From CAZAFL01 sp964484465 (GTDB taxonomy: Bacteria > Bacteroidota > Ignavibacteria > UBA10030 > SZUA-254), in NCBI GenBank assembly GCA_964484465.1, contig CAZAFL010000004.1, positions 79,785 through 143,784 on the forward strand: 64,000 nucleotides of DNA, read 5' to 3'. Within the stretch, counting starts at the first letter, position 1; each line of letters starts with the position of its first letter. The position numbers and the translations under genes are program-made. This document shows, in pieces, positions 8,455 to 17,817 of the stretch. The notes below the pieces were generated by a model, which saw only the letters and a list, made by a program, of their open reading frames with translations, ran no database searches and was not told the DNA's origin.

Positions 8455-8952
8455 TTAATGAAATGCTTGCGTAGATGCATAATCTTCTCCCACAATGACC
8501 GAAACATCAACAAAATAATCCGGATTGATCTGCTGGATAATATTTTTTTCCGATACTCCCATCGCCGAGGCGACACGGCGTGCAACATCAAGGTTGCCGA
8601 CACGGTCGACAACCATTGTCTGGTGAATATGGGAAGTTTTATAATTTTTCATTTCAACAACGTCAAATCCGTTCGAACGCAGGTAGTTGGTAATTTTTGC
8701 GGCAACACCTTTTGCGCCGCAGCCGTTGAGAACATCGAGCTGGATTATTCTGGTCGTGGATTGTGTTTTCTGTGCTTTGAGGTCCTCCTGCGCAGAACTT
8801 GTCCGGAGAAAAAATGTATACGAAATATATCCCAGTGAGGCGATCAGCAGAACAATGACGACATTGAGGATTCGCTTCGTCGGAATCCTGTTCTGAATCT
8901 TATCTTCCGGCGGGACTTGTTCATGGCTCCCGGTATTCTCTTTCTCGGACAT
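8455..8952 (-). CDS. LytR C-terminal-domain (LytR_C) membrane protein
   Basis: The product has 165 residues: a short cytoplasmic leader, one membrane segment at about residues 28-50 (LNVVIVLLIASLGYISYTFF) and an extracytoplasmic LytR_C domain. That domain is recognised by IQLDVLNGCGAKGVAAKIT, then YLRSNGFDVVEMKNY and the end DVSVIVGEDY. This domain occurs at the end of LytR-CpsA-Psr wall enzymes and also alone, as here, with no catalytic LCP part. Free-standing LytR_C proteins are common next to rsfS in this lineage; their function is not established. Confidence 0.85.
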   Translation of the reverse strand: MSEKENTGSHEQVPPEDKIQNRIPTKRILNVVIVLLIASLGYISYTFFLRTSSAQEDLKAQKTQSTTRIIQLDVLNGCGAKGVAAKITNYLRSNGFDVVEMKNYKTSHIHQTMVVDRVGNLDVARRVASAMGVSEKNIIQQINPDYFVDVSVIVGEDYASTQAFH

Positions 8953-8987
8953 CGGTCTGTCTTATCCGCGTCTATGGTAAATGAAAA

Positions 8988-9022
8988 ACCGAGTCAGCCC
9001 ATACCACATATGCCAACTCGGT
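8988..9022 (-). terminator. Intrinsic terminator after the exported-protein gene
   Basis: On the minus strand ACCGAGT pairs with ACTCGGT across a 21-base loop and is followed by TTTTTC. It lies about 45 bases after the stop of the gene at 9067-9549, at the end of the long tonB-to-glmU run. The stem is only 7 bp, so strength is uncertain. Confidence 0.5.
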
Positions 9023-9066
9023 CGACACCGGAAAAAATCGAACCATGAATCGGACCTCAATTTTTG

Positions 9067-9549
9067 TTATTTGTCTCCCCACATAATGGATGAAGAATAG
9101 GGGTACATTCCCCAGTAATTGAGCGGTAATTGGTTGTATTGCACCCTGACGAAGAAGTTTTCCCAGGGATGGTAATTCAATTCAGCACGGCTGAGATATA
9201 ATTTGCTGAGGTCGCTCTGTTTGGCTGAGCCGTATTGCCCGAAGGGAGATCCCTGCAGTGTAAGATCGAATCGTACATTGAGGGGGTCGGCAATTTTATA
9301 CAACATGCTATTCGTATATGACGCAAGTGAAATTCCGTTTCCTCCGGCAGACAAATAACTAAAGGAAACATTCTGCCGCATCAGGAAATTATCGGGATTA
9401 AACAGACCAAAGAAACTGCTGATACTTGTCGCGGGATGAACAAGATACTGTGCCGGGCTTGGCTGTTGTTCTTCCTGAGATTTAAACTGTGCCAAAGCCA
9501 GCGAAGAACATAGAAGTACTCCCACACTGATATTCACAACAAATCTCAT
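9067..9549 (-). CDS. Small exported protein of unknown function
   Basis: The product has 160 residues with a clear signal peptide (MRFVVNISVGVLLCSSLALA). The mature part is rich in aromatic residues and alternating hydrophobic strands (FFVRVQYNQLPLNYWGMYPY), which suggests a short beta-rich outer-membrane or periplasmic protein. I chose the ATG at 9549 because it starts the signal peptide and is preceded by AAAGG at seven bases; a longer frame to 9687 would overlap glmU. It is the last gene of the tonB-to-glmU run and is followed by a terminator. I do not recognise a named family. Confidence 0.75.
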   Translation of the reverse strand: MRFVVNISVGVLLCSSLALAQFKSQEEQQPSPAQYLVHPATSISSFFGLFNPDNFLMRQNVSFSYLSAGGNGISLASYTNSMLYKIADPLNVRFDLTLQGSPFGQYGSAKQSDLSKLYLSRAELNYHPWENFFVRVQYNQLPLNYWGMYPYSSSIMWGDK

Positions 9550-9595
9550 TGCCTGACCTTTCATGGATATAGTATAAAGAAAAAGAGGTTGAGAA

Positions 9596-10372
9596 TCAAC
9601 CTTTCGGGTTACTGCGCGCGGCAAGGACTTCACGTGCGGCGTCCAATTGCATGATATTATTAATTCCCATAACTTCAACCGCATCAATGGATTTCACTGC
9701 CGACACTCGCCATTGATTCTTCCAGAAATACTCAAATACGTCTGTCAAATAATACTCACCCTGGGCATTGTTTGTGGTGATTTTCCGCAACGCTTCGAAG
9801 AGCTTCTCTTTTGTAAACACATAAATGCCCGTATTAATTTCCTTGGTCGATTTTTCTTCCATCGTCGCATCTTTATGCTCAACGATTCTTTGTACAAACC
9901 CCTCTTTGTTCCGAATAATTCTTCCGTAACCGGACGGGTCGTTCATTTCAGCGGTCAGGATGCTTGCCGCTGCATCGTTGAGGTGGTGGTAACCAACAAG
10001 CGCCTGGACAGTCTGGAGTGTGAGCAGCGGAACGTCTCCCGAAAGCACCAAAACATCACCACTGAATTCTTTGAGTACCGTTTCTGCCTGGAGAACAGCA
10101 TGACCCGTTCCCAATTGTTCCTGTTGGTCGACGAATTCCACATTCAGATTGAGTTTGGAGAGGTGATCGATAACCGATTGTTTCTGCCACCCCACAACAA
10201 CAAGTATACGGTCTGCTTGCATCTTGCTCGCCAGCTCCACAACGTATTCCACCATGGGTTTGCCGTTGACTCCGTACATAACTTTTGCAATGTTGGGGGT
10301 ATTCATCCTGGTCCCTTTTCCGGCGGCAAGAATGACTACAGCCAGCATCTCCGTTTTCTTTTTCTCCGGCAT
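9596..10372 (-). CDS. GlmU-type nucleotidyltransferase, uridylyltransferase domain only
   Basis: The product is a 258-residue sugar-1-phosphate nucleotidyltransferase. The nucleotide-binding signature VVILAAGKGTRM (about 12-23), the GlmU-like QLGTGHAVLQAE segment, VLVLSGDVPLL (metal-binding Asp) and NTGIYVF match the pyrophosphorylase half of GlmU, which makes UDP-GlcNAc. The left-handed beta-helix acetyltransferase half is absent. The protein stops at about residue 258, where GlmU normally continues to about 450. It may work with a separate acetyltransferase or use another sugar phosphate. It starts two bases after the panC stop. Confidence 0.88.
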   Translation of the reverse strand: MPEKKKTEMLAVVILAAGKGTRMNTPNIAKVMYGVNGKPMVEYVVELASKMQADRILVVVGWQKQSVIDHLSKLNLNVEFVDQQEQLGTGHAVLQAETVLKEFSGDVLVLSGDVPLLTLQTVQALVGYHHLNDAAASILTAEMNDPSGYGRIIRNKEGFVQRIVEHKDATMEEKSTKEINTGIYVFTKEKLFEALRKITTNNAQGEYYLTDVFEYFWKNQWRVSAVKSIDAVEVMGINNIMQLDAAREVLAARSNPKG

Positions 10373-10374
10373 CG

Positions 10375-11238
10375 TCAGTGTTTTTCTCCAACAGTAATTA
10401 GTTGATTATCAATCAGGCGCGTCGAACCGATAAAAACAGCAAGGGAGACAAGAACAGTGTCGCCGGCGTTTAAGTCTTTCAATTCCTCAAGTGTTATTGC
10501 ATTGGCAATAGAAACATAATCAATCCGCGCATGTTTGTTAGAAGAAATCAGCTTTGTCATTTCCAAAATTATAGTAGCACTTTTTCTCTCCTTTTTGTCC
10601 ATGATCTCATGTGCCAATTGAAGTGATCGGTAAAGCGCCGTACTTTCCTGTCGCTCAGATGGCGATAAATAGACATTCCGCGAGCTCATCGCAAGCCCGT
10701 CCGGTTCACGAACCGTCTGCGCAACGATTACATCCACATCGATATTCAGATCCCTGACCATTTGTTTGATGACAATTACCTGCTGTGCATCCTTTTGACC
10801 GAACACGGCGACATTCGGTTTAACAATATTGAATAATTTCGTCACCACGGTCGTCACACCACGGAAATGTCCAGGGCGGGATTTCCCCTCCAGCACGTTC
10901 GCCAGCTTTTCAACTTCGACGCTTGTAAATGAGCCGTGGGGGTACATTTCTTCACGTTCCGGGATGAAAACGATATCAGTCCCTGCAGATGCAGCGAGCT
11001 TTTTATCACGCTCGATATCCCTGGGATATTTTGAATAATCTTCCCCCGGACCAAACTGTGAGGGATTCACGAAAATTGTCATTACCACAACATCCGAATT
11101 CTGTTTCGCAAGTTGAACGAGGCTCAAATGACCTTCATGCAGGAACCCCATTGTGGGAACAATTCCAATTTTTTTCCTCTCATAACGGGACGATTCTGCA
11201 GCCTGCTGCATCTCCCGTATAGCAGTAATAATTTTCAT
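10375..11238 (-). CDS. panC: Pantothenate synthetase
   Basis: The product (287 residues) joins pantoate and beta-alanine with ATP to make pantothenate, the coenzyme A precursor. The family motifs are all visible: VPTMGFLHEGHLSLV (HxGH adenylate site), MTIFVNPSQFGPGEDYSKYP, VFGQKDAQQ and MSSRNVYLS. I chose the ATG at 11238, which overlaps the stop of the barrel gene as ATGA and gives the normal length; the frame open further upstream adds 21 unrelated residues. A vitamin gene inside an envelope operon is odd and may simply reflect read-through coupling. Confidence 0.96.
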   Translation of the reverse strand: MKIITAIREMQQAAESSRYERKKIGIVPTMGFLHEGHLSLVQLAKQNSDVVVMTIFVNPSQFGPGEDYSKYPRDIERDKKLAASAGTDIVFIPEREEMYPHGSFTSVEVEKLANVLEGKSRPGHFRGVTTVVTKLFNIVKPNVAVFGQKDAQQVIVIKQMVRDLNIDVDVIVAQTVREPDGLAMSSRNVYLSPSERQESTALYRSLQLAHEIMDKKERKSATIILEMTKLISSNKHARIDYVSIANAITLEELKDLNAGDTVLVSLAVFIGSTRLIDNQLITVGEKH

Positions 11239-12872
11239 TCCAGGTTGATTTTTCCCTGAACCATTAACTGCCTGCCCGGAGCAATATATCCACTCCACCA
11301 TTCATACGACGTATTGAAGAGGTTCTTCACTTCGAAGGAAAACAGTGTGCGGGGAAGAATTGACGTCGATACGCCGGCATGAAACAGCAAAACATTTCCA
11401 AGCTGGCGCACCCCCTGGCGGTCAACATTCTGGTTGCTCCAAAAATCGATTGCCGACCAGGCTGTCGCGGGCATAGGAAGATCCAGCTCAGCGCGACCAT
11501 TCAGTCGTGTGAGCGGTACCATCGGCAACTGGGTCGTGCTGCCTTTTTCATGAGCGGGTTGTATTGTACAATCAACGGTGAGGCGCGTGCTTTTCACGGG
11601 CTGTAACGTCCCGTTGAATTGCAATGTTGTTTGGTCGGCTTCTACAAATTCAACTCCGAGCCGACCGTTGTTCGCAACAACTGCTTCCTTGTTTGAGCTT
11701 TGTGCATAGGTCGCGATAAGTTCCAGGGTATATAAACCCGCAGTCATTCGAAACGAACTTCCCACATTCACAGGCATTCTTTGCGGACGCAGCATGATCT
11801 CCCGCACAAGATATGGATTTCGCCGGGCAAATTCATCATACGTCAATAGTTGTTGTTCGGGCCGCCACCAGAAGGAGAGTTCGCAATCAGGCTCGGTTTT
11901 CCATGTCGCTTTCGCTGTTGGGGAAAATAATGTGCGTCCCTCCCCCTGAACATCTGAACCGGCTGAGTACACAACTCCGAGGTCAAGCGACCAGTTTCCT
12001 GCAATATACCAACGCGCACCCCCGGATAAATTAAACACTGAAGGCGTCTGCGTCGAAACCGAATAATCAAGCGATGAACTCGAATAATAAATCCCTGTGG
12101 TTAGCTGAACATTCTTTACTCCTGTAGCAAAAACTGCCGAGATTGACGGGGAAACTGTCGATGCTTCCGAATCTGCACCAGCGCCCACGTCGTGCACATT
12201 CCAAATTTTTGCCGCTACACTGAGGTCGATGGTGTTATGTTCGCCGCTAGGCGATGCAAGTTCTCCGGAAAATGCAACTTGGTCTCTCCTGCGTTCAACC
12301 GATGATGATGTAATCCCAAACATGCCGTACGTATCATGTTTAAATTGTAATCCGCCCGAAACCAAAAAACGTTTGAGTAGGTCGTTGTCAGTTCGTAAGA
12401 TCGTACGAGTGTTAAAGTCAATTGTTCCCGATGAAAAAGAAGAATTGGTCGTGTGACCGTTCGTCGTAGCGTACCCGCCGTTTCCTCCCAACTCCAGATC
12501 CTGCGACCGATAATCAACGAAGGCTTGCAATTGTCCGGTTGAAAAACTTCCCAGTGAACCGTCGACCGAAATATGTAAGGGGGACAGGCGCTCTCCGTAT
12601 TTTGGCATCTGCATTGATGAAATTGGGAGCAGGGGACGATGGGCGAATAACGACGAGTCGGGTGGAGGAGCGTTATAAATATTTACCTCATGCAACTCTC
12701 CCTTTCGCGCAAAAGGTAACGTGATTGCTTTTTTGCCGACGATAGTGATTTCAGGGATTTCCAGTGTTGGCATTGATTCCTTGACCGTATCTTTCGGCAG
12801 GCCTTGTGAAAAACCGGTTTGGACTATCAGGCAAAGAGCCGCTATCATAATTATCCTAAGAATATTCTTCAT
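11235..12872 (-). CDS. TonB-receptor-like outer-membrane beta-barrel without plug
   Basis: The product has 545 residues with a signal peptide (first 22). After a short Pro-rich linker comes LEIPEITIVGKKAITLPFA, which resembles a TonB box, and then only barrel strands to the end. The C-terminus (TLFSFEVKNLFNTSYEWWSG, then PGRQLMVQGKINLE) matches the last strands of TonB-dependent receptors. A plug domain of about 150 residues is missing and the barrel is short. Its operon partners are TonB, an OmpA-like protein and a TPR protein, so it is probably the outer-membrane partner of that energised system. The substrate is unknown. Confidence 0.75.
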   Translation of the reverse strand: MKNILRIIMIAALCLIVQTGFSQGLPKDTVKESMPTLEIPEITIVGKKAITLPFARKGELHEVNIYNAPPPDSSLFAHRPLLPISSMQMPKYGERLSPLHISVDGSLGSFSTGQLQAFVDYRSQDLELGGNGGYATTNGHTTNSSFSSGTIDFNTRTILRTDNDLLKRFLVSGGLQFKHDTYGMFGITSSSVERRRDQVAFSGELASPSGEHNTIDLSVAAKIWNVHDVGAGADSEASTVSPSISAVFATGVKNVQLTTGIYYSSSSLDYSVSTQTPSVFNLSGGARWYIAGNWSLDLGVVYSAGSDVQGEGRTLFSPTAKATWKTEPDCELSFWWRPEQQLLTYDEFARRNPYLVREIMLRPQRMPVNVGSSFRMTAGLYTLELIATYAQSSNKEAVVANNGRLGVEFVEADQTTLQFNGTLQPVKSTRLTVDCTIQPAHEKGSTTQLPMVPLTRLNGRAELDLPMPATAWSAIDFWSNQNVDRQGVRQLGNVLLFHAGVSTSILPRTLFSFEVKNLFNTSYEWWSGYIAPGRQLMVQGKINLE

Positions 12873-15800
12873 CGGTGAAGCCTCTTCAACCGTTTATCGG
12901 CTTCTGACTTTATCGCCGGATCAACCGGCGATTTCAAGATTTCCTGATACGCTTTACGTGCATTCTCGCGGTCGTGTAATTTCTCATAACATCCTCCCGT
13001 ACCAAGATGCGCCTGCTCAACGAGCAGAGGAAAATCTTTATACTGCACAATAACATCATGGTATGATTGAAGAGCATCTTTGAACCGTTTCATTGCAACA
13101 TAGTTCTCCCCAAGTGACAAAAGAGCTTCAGCTGCGACGTCGTCTCCCCGGTGTTCAATAACTCTGTTCAACGTATCGATGGAATGCTGATATTCTTTCT
13201 TCCTATACAATAATTTCGCAATCTGCAACCGGCTTCTGTCGGCAAATATGTCTGCCGGATAATACTGAATGATTAGCTGAAATTGCTGAAGCGCAGTTTC
13301 GTTATCGGCGCCGGACATTAGCGCAAGCCCGAGGTTGTAGCGCGCTTCAGCAAGAAGCGGTGAATCAGGAAATTTTTCAGCGAATCCTTGCAACGTACCA
13401 ACGGCAAAGCGATCTTGCTTTAACTTTATGTAATCGATACCAAGAGCGAGAGTAATCGCCGGAATCTCCTCACTATCAGACCGGTCAGCTATCGCCTGTT
13501 CGTAATACCCAACCGCGCGGGGAAGGTTATTCTGTAACTCATATGAACGCCCAAGCTGGTGCAACGCTTTTCCTCTTACTGCAGGGCTCGGCTTGAGCGA
13601 AAGAACATGCTGATATTCCTGAATAGCACCTGAAAAATCATTCTGGCCGAAAAGCAAATCCCCTTTTCTTAACATAAGCTCTTCTGTTGAAAGCCCCGAC
13701 GGTTTTGCATTGAGATATTTCTCAATGGTCGCCAGCGCTTCAGGTGATTTTCCCTGTGCCTGATACGTAAATTGTAGTCCGGTAAGAGCATCCGCGGCAA
13801 GCGGGCTGGCTGAATATTCGTCGATCACCCGTTGATAGTACACGCGCGCGCTGTCGTACACCTTAAGATTATAAAAAGCATCCCCCATATTGAATAACAC
13901 ACGCGGCATAAGCTGACTCTGAGGATATTGGCGCTGAAGGAGCTTAAACTCTCCGATCGCTTCACTGAATTGTTCGTTCGAAAAATGCGTCCAGCCTATA
14001 TTGAAGCGTGCGACTTCACAATAGAGAGAGGAAGGAAACCGGGCAAGAAAATTCTGCAGCTGCTCTATGCCGCGCTGTGATTCACCACGCTGAATATAGG
14101 ACATTGCCAGCTGGAATGCGGCATATTCGGATTTCTGGTTGCTGTTTTTCTCGGCGGCGAGGGAAGCATACATATCGCTCGCCTTGTCATATCTTCCAAG
14201 AAAGAAATAACAATCCGCCTTGCGGAGTGAGGCATCGAGGCGGCGTTCACTTTGAGGGTAATTCGCAACATAACGGTCGAAAGCATCTGCTGCCTGCAGG
14301 AATTTTTTTTGCTGGAAAAGCGCCCACGCAAGGCTGTACTCCGCGTCTTCCCGCTTTGGGTTCCTGGGAAATCGCCGGAGACCTTCCATCAGCGAACGTT
14401 CGGCTTCATCAAACCGATAATCCTGATATAATGCTTCCCCCCTCCAAATATAGGCCTGAGGCGCATGCTCATCCGACTGAAATTTTGACAGGAATTCATC
14501 GAAACGTTCCACACTGCTTTTGAACCTGCCCAAATGATAGAGACAAATTCCCTCCTGAAACATCGAAGGGGCAAGCAACTCAGCGGAAGTGCTGTAATGC
14601 TGCGTCTGTGAGAACGCGTACTCAGCGTTCGAAAAATCCCCGAGTGCAACGCTGCTTTCACCCGACATCCTGTAGGCATCAGCACGAAGTGTGCTTTGCG
14701 GAAACAACTGCGTAACATATTGGAAATTGCGCCTCGCCTCACGATAATGTTGTCCCCGATAGTGAATCATACCAATCTGGTAATACGACCGGTCGGCGTA
14801 AGTATCATACGGAAAGTTTTCAGTCAAGGAAGTAAAATAATTCATTGCATCCGGCGTCCTTCCCTTGAGAAGCACAATCATGCCGAGCTGATAAAGAGCC
14901 GCAGAGGCGACAGTGTCATTACCCGTACTCAAGATTTCGAACTCTTTCTGTGCATCATTGATATTGCCTTCGTTAAAAAGAGACCACGCCAAACCGAGAC
15001 GCGCAGTGCGAACATCCTGGCTTTCAGGATACCGGTAAAGAAAATCTTTGAAATCCACCGATGAACGTCCATATTCAGCCATTGCAAATTCTGCCTGAGA
15101 ACGCAACAGCAACAGTTGTTCTCGTTGCGATGAATAATGCGGTCGTGCTCCTTCCAAAACAGGAAGTGCATCCTTTGCGTTATCCTGCCTCAATAAGACT
15201 GATGATAGAAGAAGCTGGGCGTCAGTATAGAAATCGCTGCGCGGATAATCGGACATGAGACGCCTAAGGGAGGATGTGGCTTCTTCAAGTCTCCCCTGCT
15301 GAACAAAAAACAACGATTGATTCATTAATGCACGGTCGTGATAGTCGGCTGCCGCGGGATCTTCCAGACAATGTTTGAAACTCTCTTCTGCAGCCTGCCG
15401 GTCATTACGTTCAAGTTCACATAACGCGCGCCAGTAATATACTCTCCCTTTATATGGAAAGACTGCGGCAGTATTGAGAAGAGCATTAATTGAAGTCAGA
15501 GCTATATCCAGTCTCCCCGTTTGAAAAGCACTGACTCCCCGAATATACAACACATTTCCTTCCTCATCGCCAAGCGAATCTTCGGTCAGAAGTGTATTTG
15601 CCCAATGAAACGATCGCTCATATTCCTGGTCGCTGAAGGCAGCTTCCGACAACAGTGTTAAAATTTCGTTTCGGACGGAAGGGGTCGGAGCAAGCGGAAG
15701 CGCCTTTTCAAGTTCAGACCGTGCAACATGAAATGATTTTGCTTTCATCCATTGCCGGGCATTTTCCAAAAGCTCATGAAATCGCGGGCTGGTCGTAAGC

Positions 15801-15895
15801 GGCCTCGGCTGGCACATGCTTTCAACAGGAAATGCCGAAAGTCCTGCGACAAGCCCAAGAATAACCGCTCTTCGAATGTGAACCGTCAACCTCAC
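12869..15895 (-). CDS. Large exported TPR-repeat protein
   Basis: The product has 1008 residues with a signal peptide (MRLTVHIRRAVILGLVAGLS and following) and TPR repeats over almost its full length, at least fifteen by eye, each with the A..LG..Y...G pattern (for example ADALYQLG-like and AARYNLGLA-like turns). Proteins of this type are periplasmic or outer-membrane scaffolds that hold protein complexes. It overlaps both neighbours by four bases (the OmpA-like gene upstream, the barrel gene downstream), so the three are a tight unit. Similar TPR proteins accompany TonB and OmpA in Bacteroidota gliding, secretion and uptake loci. The specific partner is inferred, not shown. Confidence 0.88.
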   Translation of the reverse strand: MRLTVHIRRAVILGLVAGLSAFPVESMCQPRPLTTSPRFHELLENARQWMKAKSFHVARSELEKALPLAPTPSVRNEILTLLSEAAFSDQEYERSFHWANTLLTEDSLGDEEGNVLYIRGVSAFQTGRLDIALTSINALLNTAAVFPYKGRVYYWRALCELERNDRQAAEESFKHCLEDPAAADYHDRALMNQSLFFVQQGRLEEATSSLRRLMSDYPRSDFYTDAQLLLSSVLLRQDNAKDALPVLEGARPHYSSQREQLLLLRSQAEFAMAEYGRSSVDFKDFLYRYPESQDVRTARLGLAWSLFNEGNINDAQKEFEILSTGNDTVASAALYQLGMIVLLKGRTPDAMNYFTSLTENFPYDTYADRSYYQIGMIHYRGQHYREARRNFQYVTQLFPQSTLRADAYRMSGESSVALGDFSNAEYAFSQTQHYSTSAELLAPSMFQEGICLYHLGRFKSSVERFDEFLSKFQSDEHAPQAYIWRGEALYQDYRFDEAERSLMEGLRRFPRNPKREDAEYSLAWALFQQKKFLQAADAFDRYVANYPQSERRLDASLRKADCYFFLGRYDKASDMYASLAAEKNSNQKSEYAAFQLAMSYIQRGESQRGIEQLQNFLARFPSSLYCEVARFNIGWTHFSNEQFSEAIGEFKLLQRQYPQSQLMPRVLFNMGDAFYNLKVYDSARVYYQRVIDEYSASPLAADALTGLQFTYQAQGKSPEALATIEKYLNAKPSGLSTEELMLRKGDLLFGQNDFSGAIQEYQHVLSLKPSPAVRGKALHQLGRSYELQNNLPRAVGYYEQAIADRSDSEEIPAITLALGIDYIKLKQDRFAVGTLQGFAEKFPDSPLLAEARYNLGLALMSGADNETALQQFQLIIQYYPADIFADRSRLQIAKLLYRKKEYQHSIDTLNRVIEHRGDDVAAEALLSLGENYVAMKRFKDALQSYHDVIVQYKDFPLLVEQAHLGTGGCYEKLHDRENARKAYQEILKSPVDPAIKSEADKRLKRLHR

Positions 15896-17802
15896 TCGGG
15901 TACGATGTCGATAATGACGGTTCGGTTGTAGAACCGCTCTTCGGGCAATTGATTATCAAACGGGGCCCGGTAAACGTCTTCCCCAAATCCATACGTATCA
16001 AATTTCACATGCTTCTTTCCTGCTTTTGCAAGTTCCCGTTCAAATATATTCATTGTCTCCTGTGCACGGTCTCGCGAGAGTTTAAGATTATGACTTTCTT
16101 CTCCGACAATATCTGTATGTCCGTGAATTGTCACACTCCCGCCTTCAGGAATGAGGGGTGCGACGGTCCCTGCAAGGAATCGTTCATATGTTGCGACAGT
16201 TTTCGACTGGTCGAACTCAAACAGGATGCTGAACCGCAACCCCGGCTCAGCTTCCGGCTGTTCGGCACGAACGAGCCTCATCTCAGTCTCTTTCCGGATC
16301 GTCTGGCCTCCTTTTGTTTCACCGAGCAGCACAACATGAAACGTTCCGCGGGTCTGATCACCAAGAATGGTTCTCCCAGATATTCTGGATTCACCGGAAA
16401 CGAACGGACCGTACCGTTTCGTTGCTCCTGTTTCATCAGATAATTCAACCGACCAGGATGCCAGTAAATCTTCCGCGCCGTTTGCAGAAAAGAGAACATC
16501 CCCTTGTAGCGGATCATCCTGAAGTGAGATAATTTTTACAGGGTCGAACAATGAGATATCATTGCTCGATATTTCAACCCTCTGATCTTCAGGGCGTACG
16601 AGCTCAAGTTCGTGTGTTCCTCCAGGCTGTTCAGAGGGGATCACCGGCTTTTCACGCCCTTCAACCGAGATCCTTCGTCCATCGATCCCGAAGACATCCA
16701 TAAGGTACTGTTTGACCGCTCCTGCCATTTCCTTTCCGGCTGTCCCACCCCTTGCAGAACTTCCTGTCAGCGTCACCGAAGAAGCGGAATGAGCTCTCAT
16801 TCGGTCGCCAAGAATATTGAGAATGTTATGGTACACTTTCATCTGTCGTTTCGACCGCCCTGTTAAGTCTCTCGGTTCAGGTTGAAGAAGCTTGGTTTCG
16901 TTAAACCCCTGTGCTTCTTCGCGCGTCAGACGGATATACCGTGCTGGAATATTCATTGACCCTTCATCGAAAAAGATATAATTTCGCATCGGGAAGGTTT
17001 CGTTCACTGTTCGCGCAATCGGTATAATCTTCGGTGCCTGCACAGAGAATTGAATTTCCCGTTCGACTTTCTTACGTACCTCGGAGGAGCTCCCGAACTT
17101 CAGTGCAATCCCCATACGAAGAGTTGTCAACGACCAATTCTCATCCGACCGCGGCCCCTGCCCGAGATGGACGGCAAGAAATGGTGAAAGTTTATACTGC
17201 ACATCTGCATCGGACGAAGTAAGAGGGATATCGTACCCTGCGCCGATTTGTCCAGTAATCACCGCGCCACGAATGCCGCTCCATTCACCTTCTACCTGTG
17301 AGGCGTTTTGGGGTTTGTATGTGAACGTTTTACCGATATTGAATCCGATGCGCGGCCCGAGATAAAAATATAGTCCGGTAAATGATTCACCGGATCGCGA
17401 GGCAAATGGAGAAATCTTCAGGCTCGGCTCGAGAGAGAGGTAGTTTAACGAGGTCGAGAGTGAATACGATGTTCCACCGGAAGAGAGATCATTAAACGAA
17501 CCACCGCGGCTGTCAAAGCCAAATTGCACCATCCCGCCCCATACAGGGTCGGGGTCATACTCAAGCAGTGGAGATAAAAAGGCCCGAACCCCGGATCCTT
17601 TGGTAAAGGGAGAAGCCGTAGTTACCGAAGCATTCGGCTTACTGATATCCGATGAATAGTAATTGAAATTTATTCCTCCGGCCCCTCCAAACCACCATTC
17701 TGGTTGTAACTTCCTTTCTTGCGCAAACAATGATTGAACGCCGCTTAGCACCATGCAGGTGATAACGCCGAGGGTCAACATATATAAAGTTTTCTTGGTC
17801 AT
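15892..17802 (-). CDS. OmpA-family protein with barrel and two OmpA-like domains
   Basis: The product has 636 residues with a signal peptide (ends near LFAQ, about 28). Residues about 30-220 form a beta-barrel-like porin part. A first OmpA-like fold follows at about 265-410 (IFFDEGSMNIPARY ... LTGSSARGG ... RRISVEGREKPVIP). A second, better conserved one is at about 525-636 (ILFEFDQSKT ... TIHGHTDIVGEE ... LSRDRAQ), with the Asp and Arg that bind diaminopimelate in peptidoglycan. It therefore likely anchors the outer membrane to the wall and couples the TonB/TPR complex to it. It starts 15 bases after the tonB stop. Confidence 0.88.
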   Translation of the reverse strand: MTKKTLYMLTLGVITCMVLSGVQSLFAQERKLQPEWWFGGAGGINFNYYSSDISKPNASVTTASPFTKGSGVRAFLSPLLEYDPDPVWGGMVQFGFDSRGGSFNDLSSGGTSYSLSTSLNYLSLEPSLKISPFASRSGESFTGLYFYLGPRIGFNIGKTFTYKPQNASQVEGEWSGIRGAVITGQIGAGYDIPLTSSDADVQYKLSPFLAVHLGQGPRSDENWSLTTLRMGIALKFGSSSEVRKKVEREIQFSVQAPKIIPIARTVNETFPMRNYIFFDEGSMNIPARYIRLTREEAQGFNETKLLQPEPRDLTGRSKRQMKVYHNILNILGDRMRAHSASSVTLTGSSARGGTAGKEMAGAVKQYLMDVFGIDGRRISVEGREKPVIPSEQPGGTHELELVRPEDQRVEISSNDISLFDPVKIISLQDDPLQGDVLFSANGAEDLLASWSVELSDETGATKRYGPFVSGESRISGRTILGDQTRGTFHVVLLGETKGGQTIRKETEMRLVRAEQPEAEPGLRFSILFEFDQSKTVATYERFLAGTVAPLIPEGGSVTIHGHTDIVGEESHNLKLSRDRAQETMNIFERELAKAGKKHVKFDTYGFGEDVYRAPFDNQLPEERFYNRTVIIDIVPE

Positions 17803-17817
17803 GGGAAATTCTCAAAG

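Noticed and set aside
9550..9687. N-terminal extension of the small exported protein
   Set aside because: It would overlap the glmU end by 92 bases and put 46 residues before a clear signal peptide with its own ribosome binding site.
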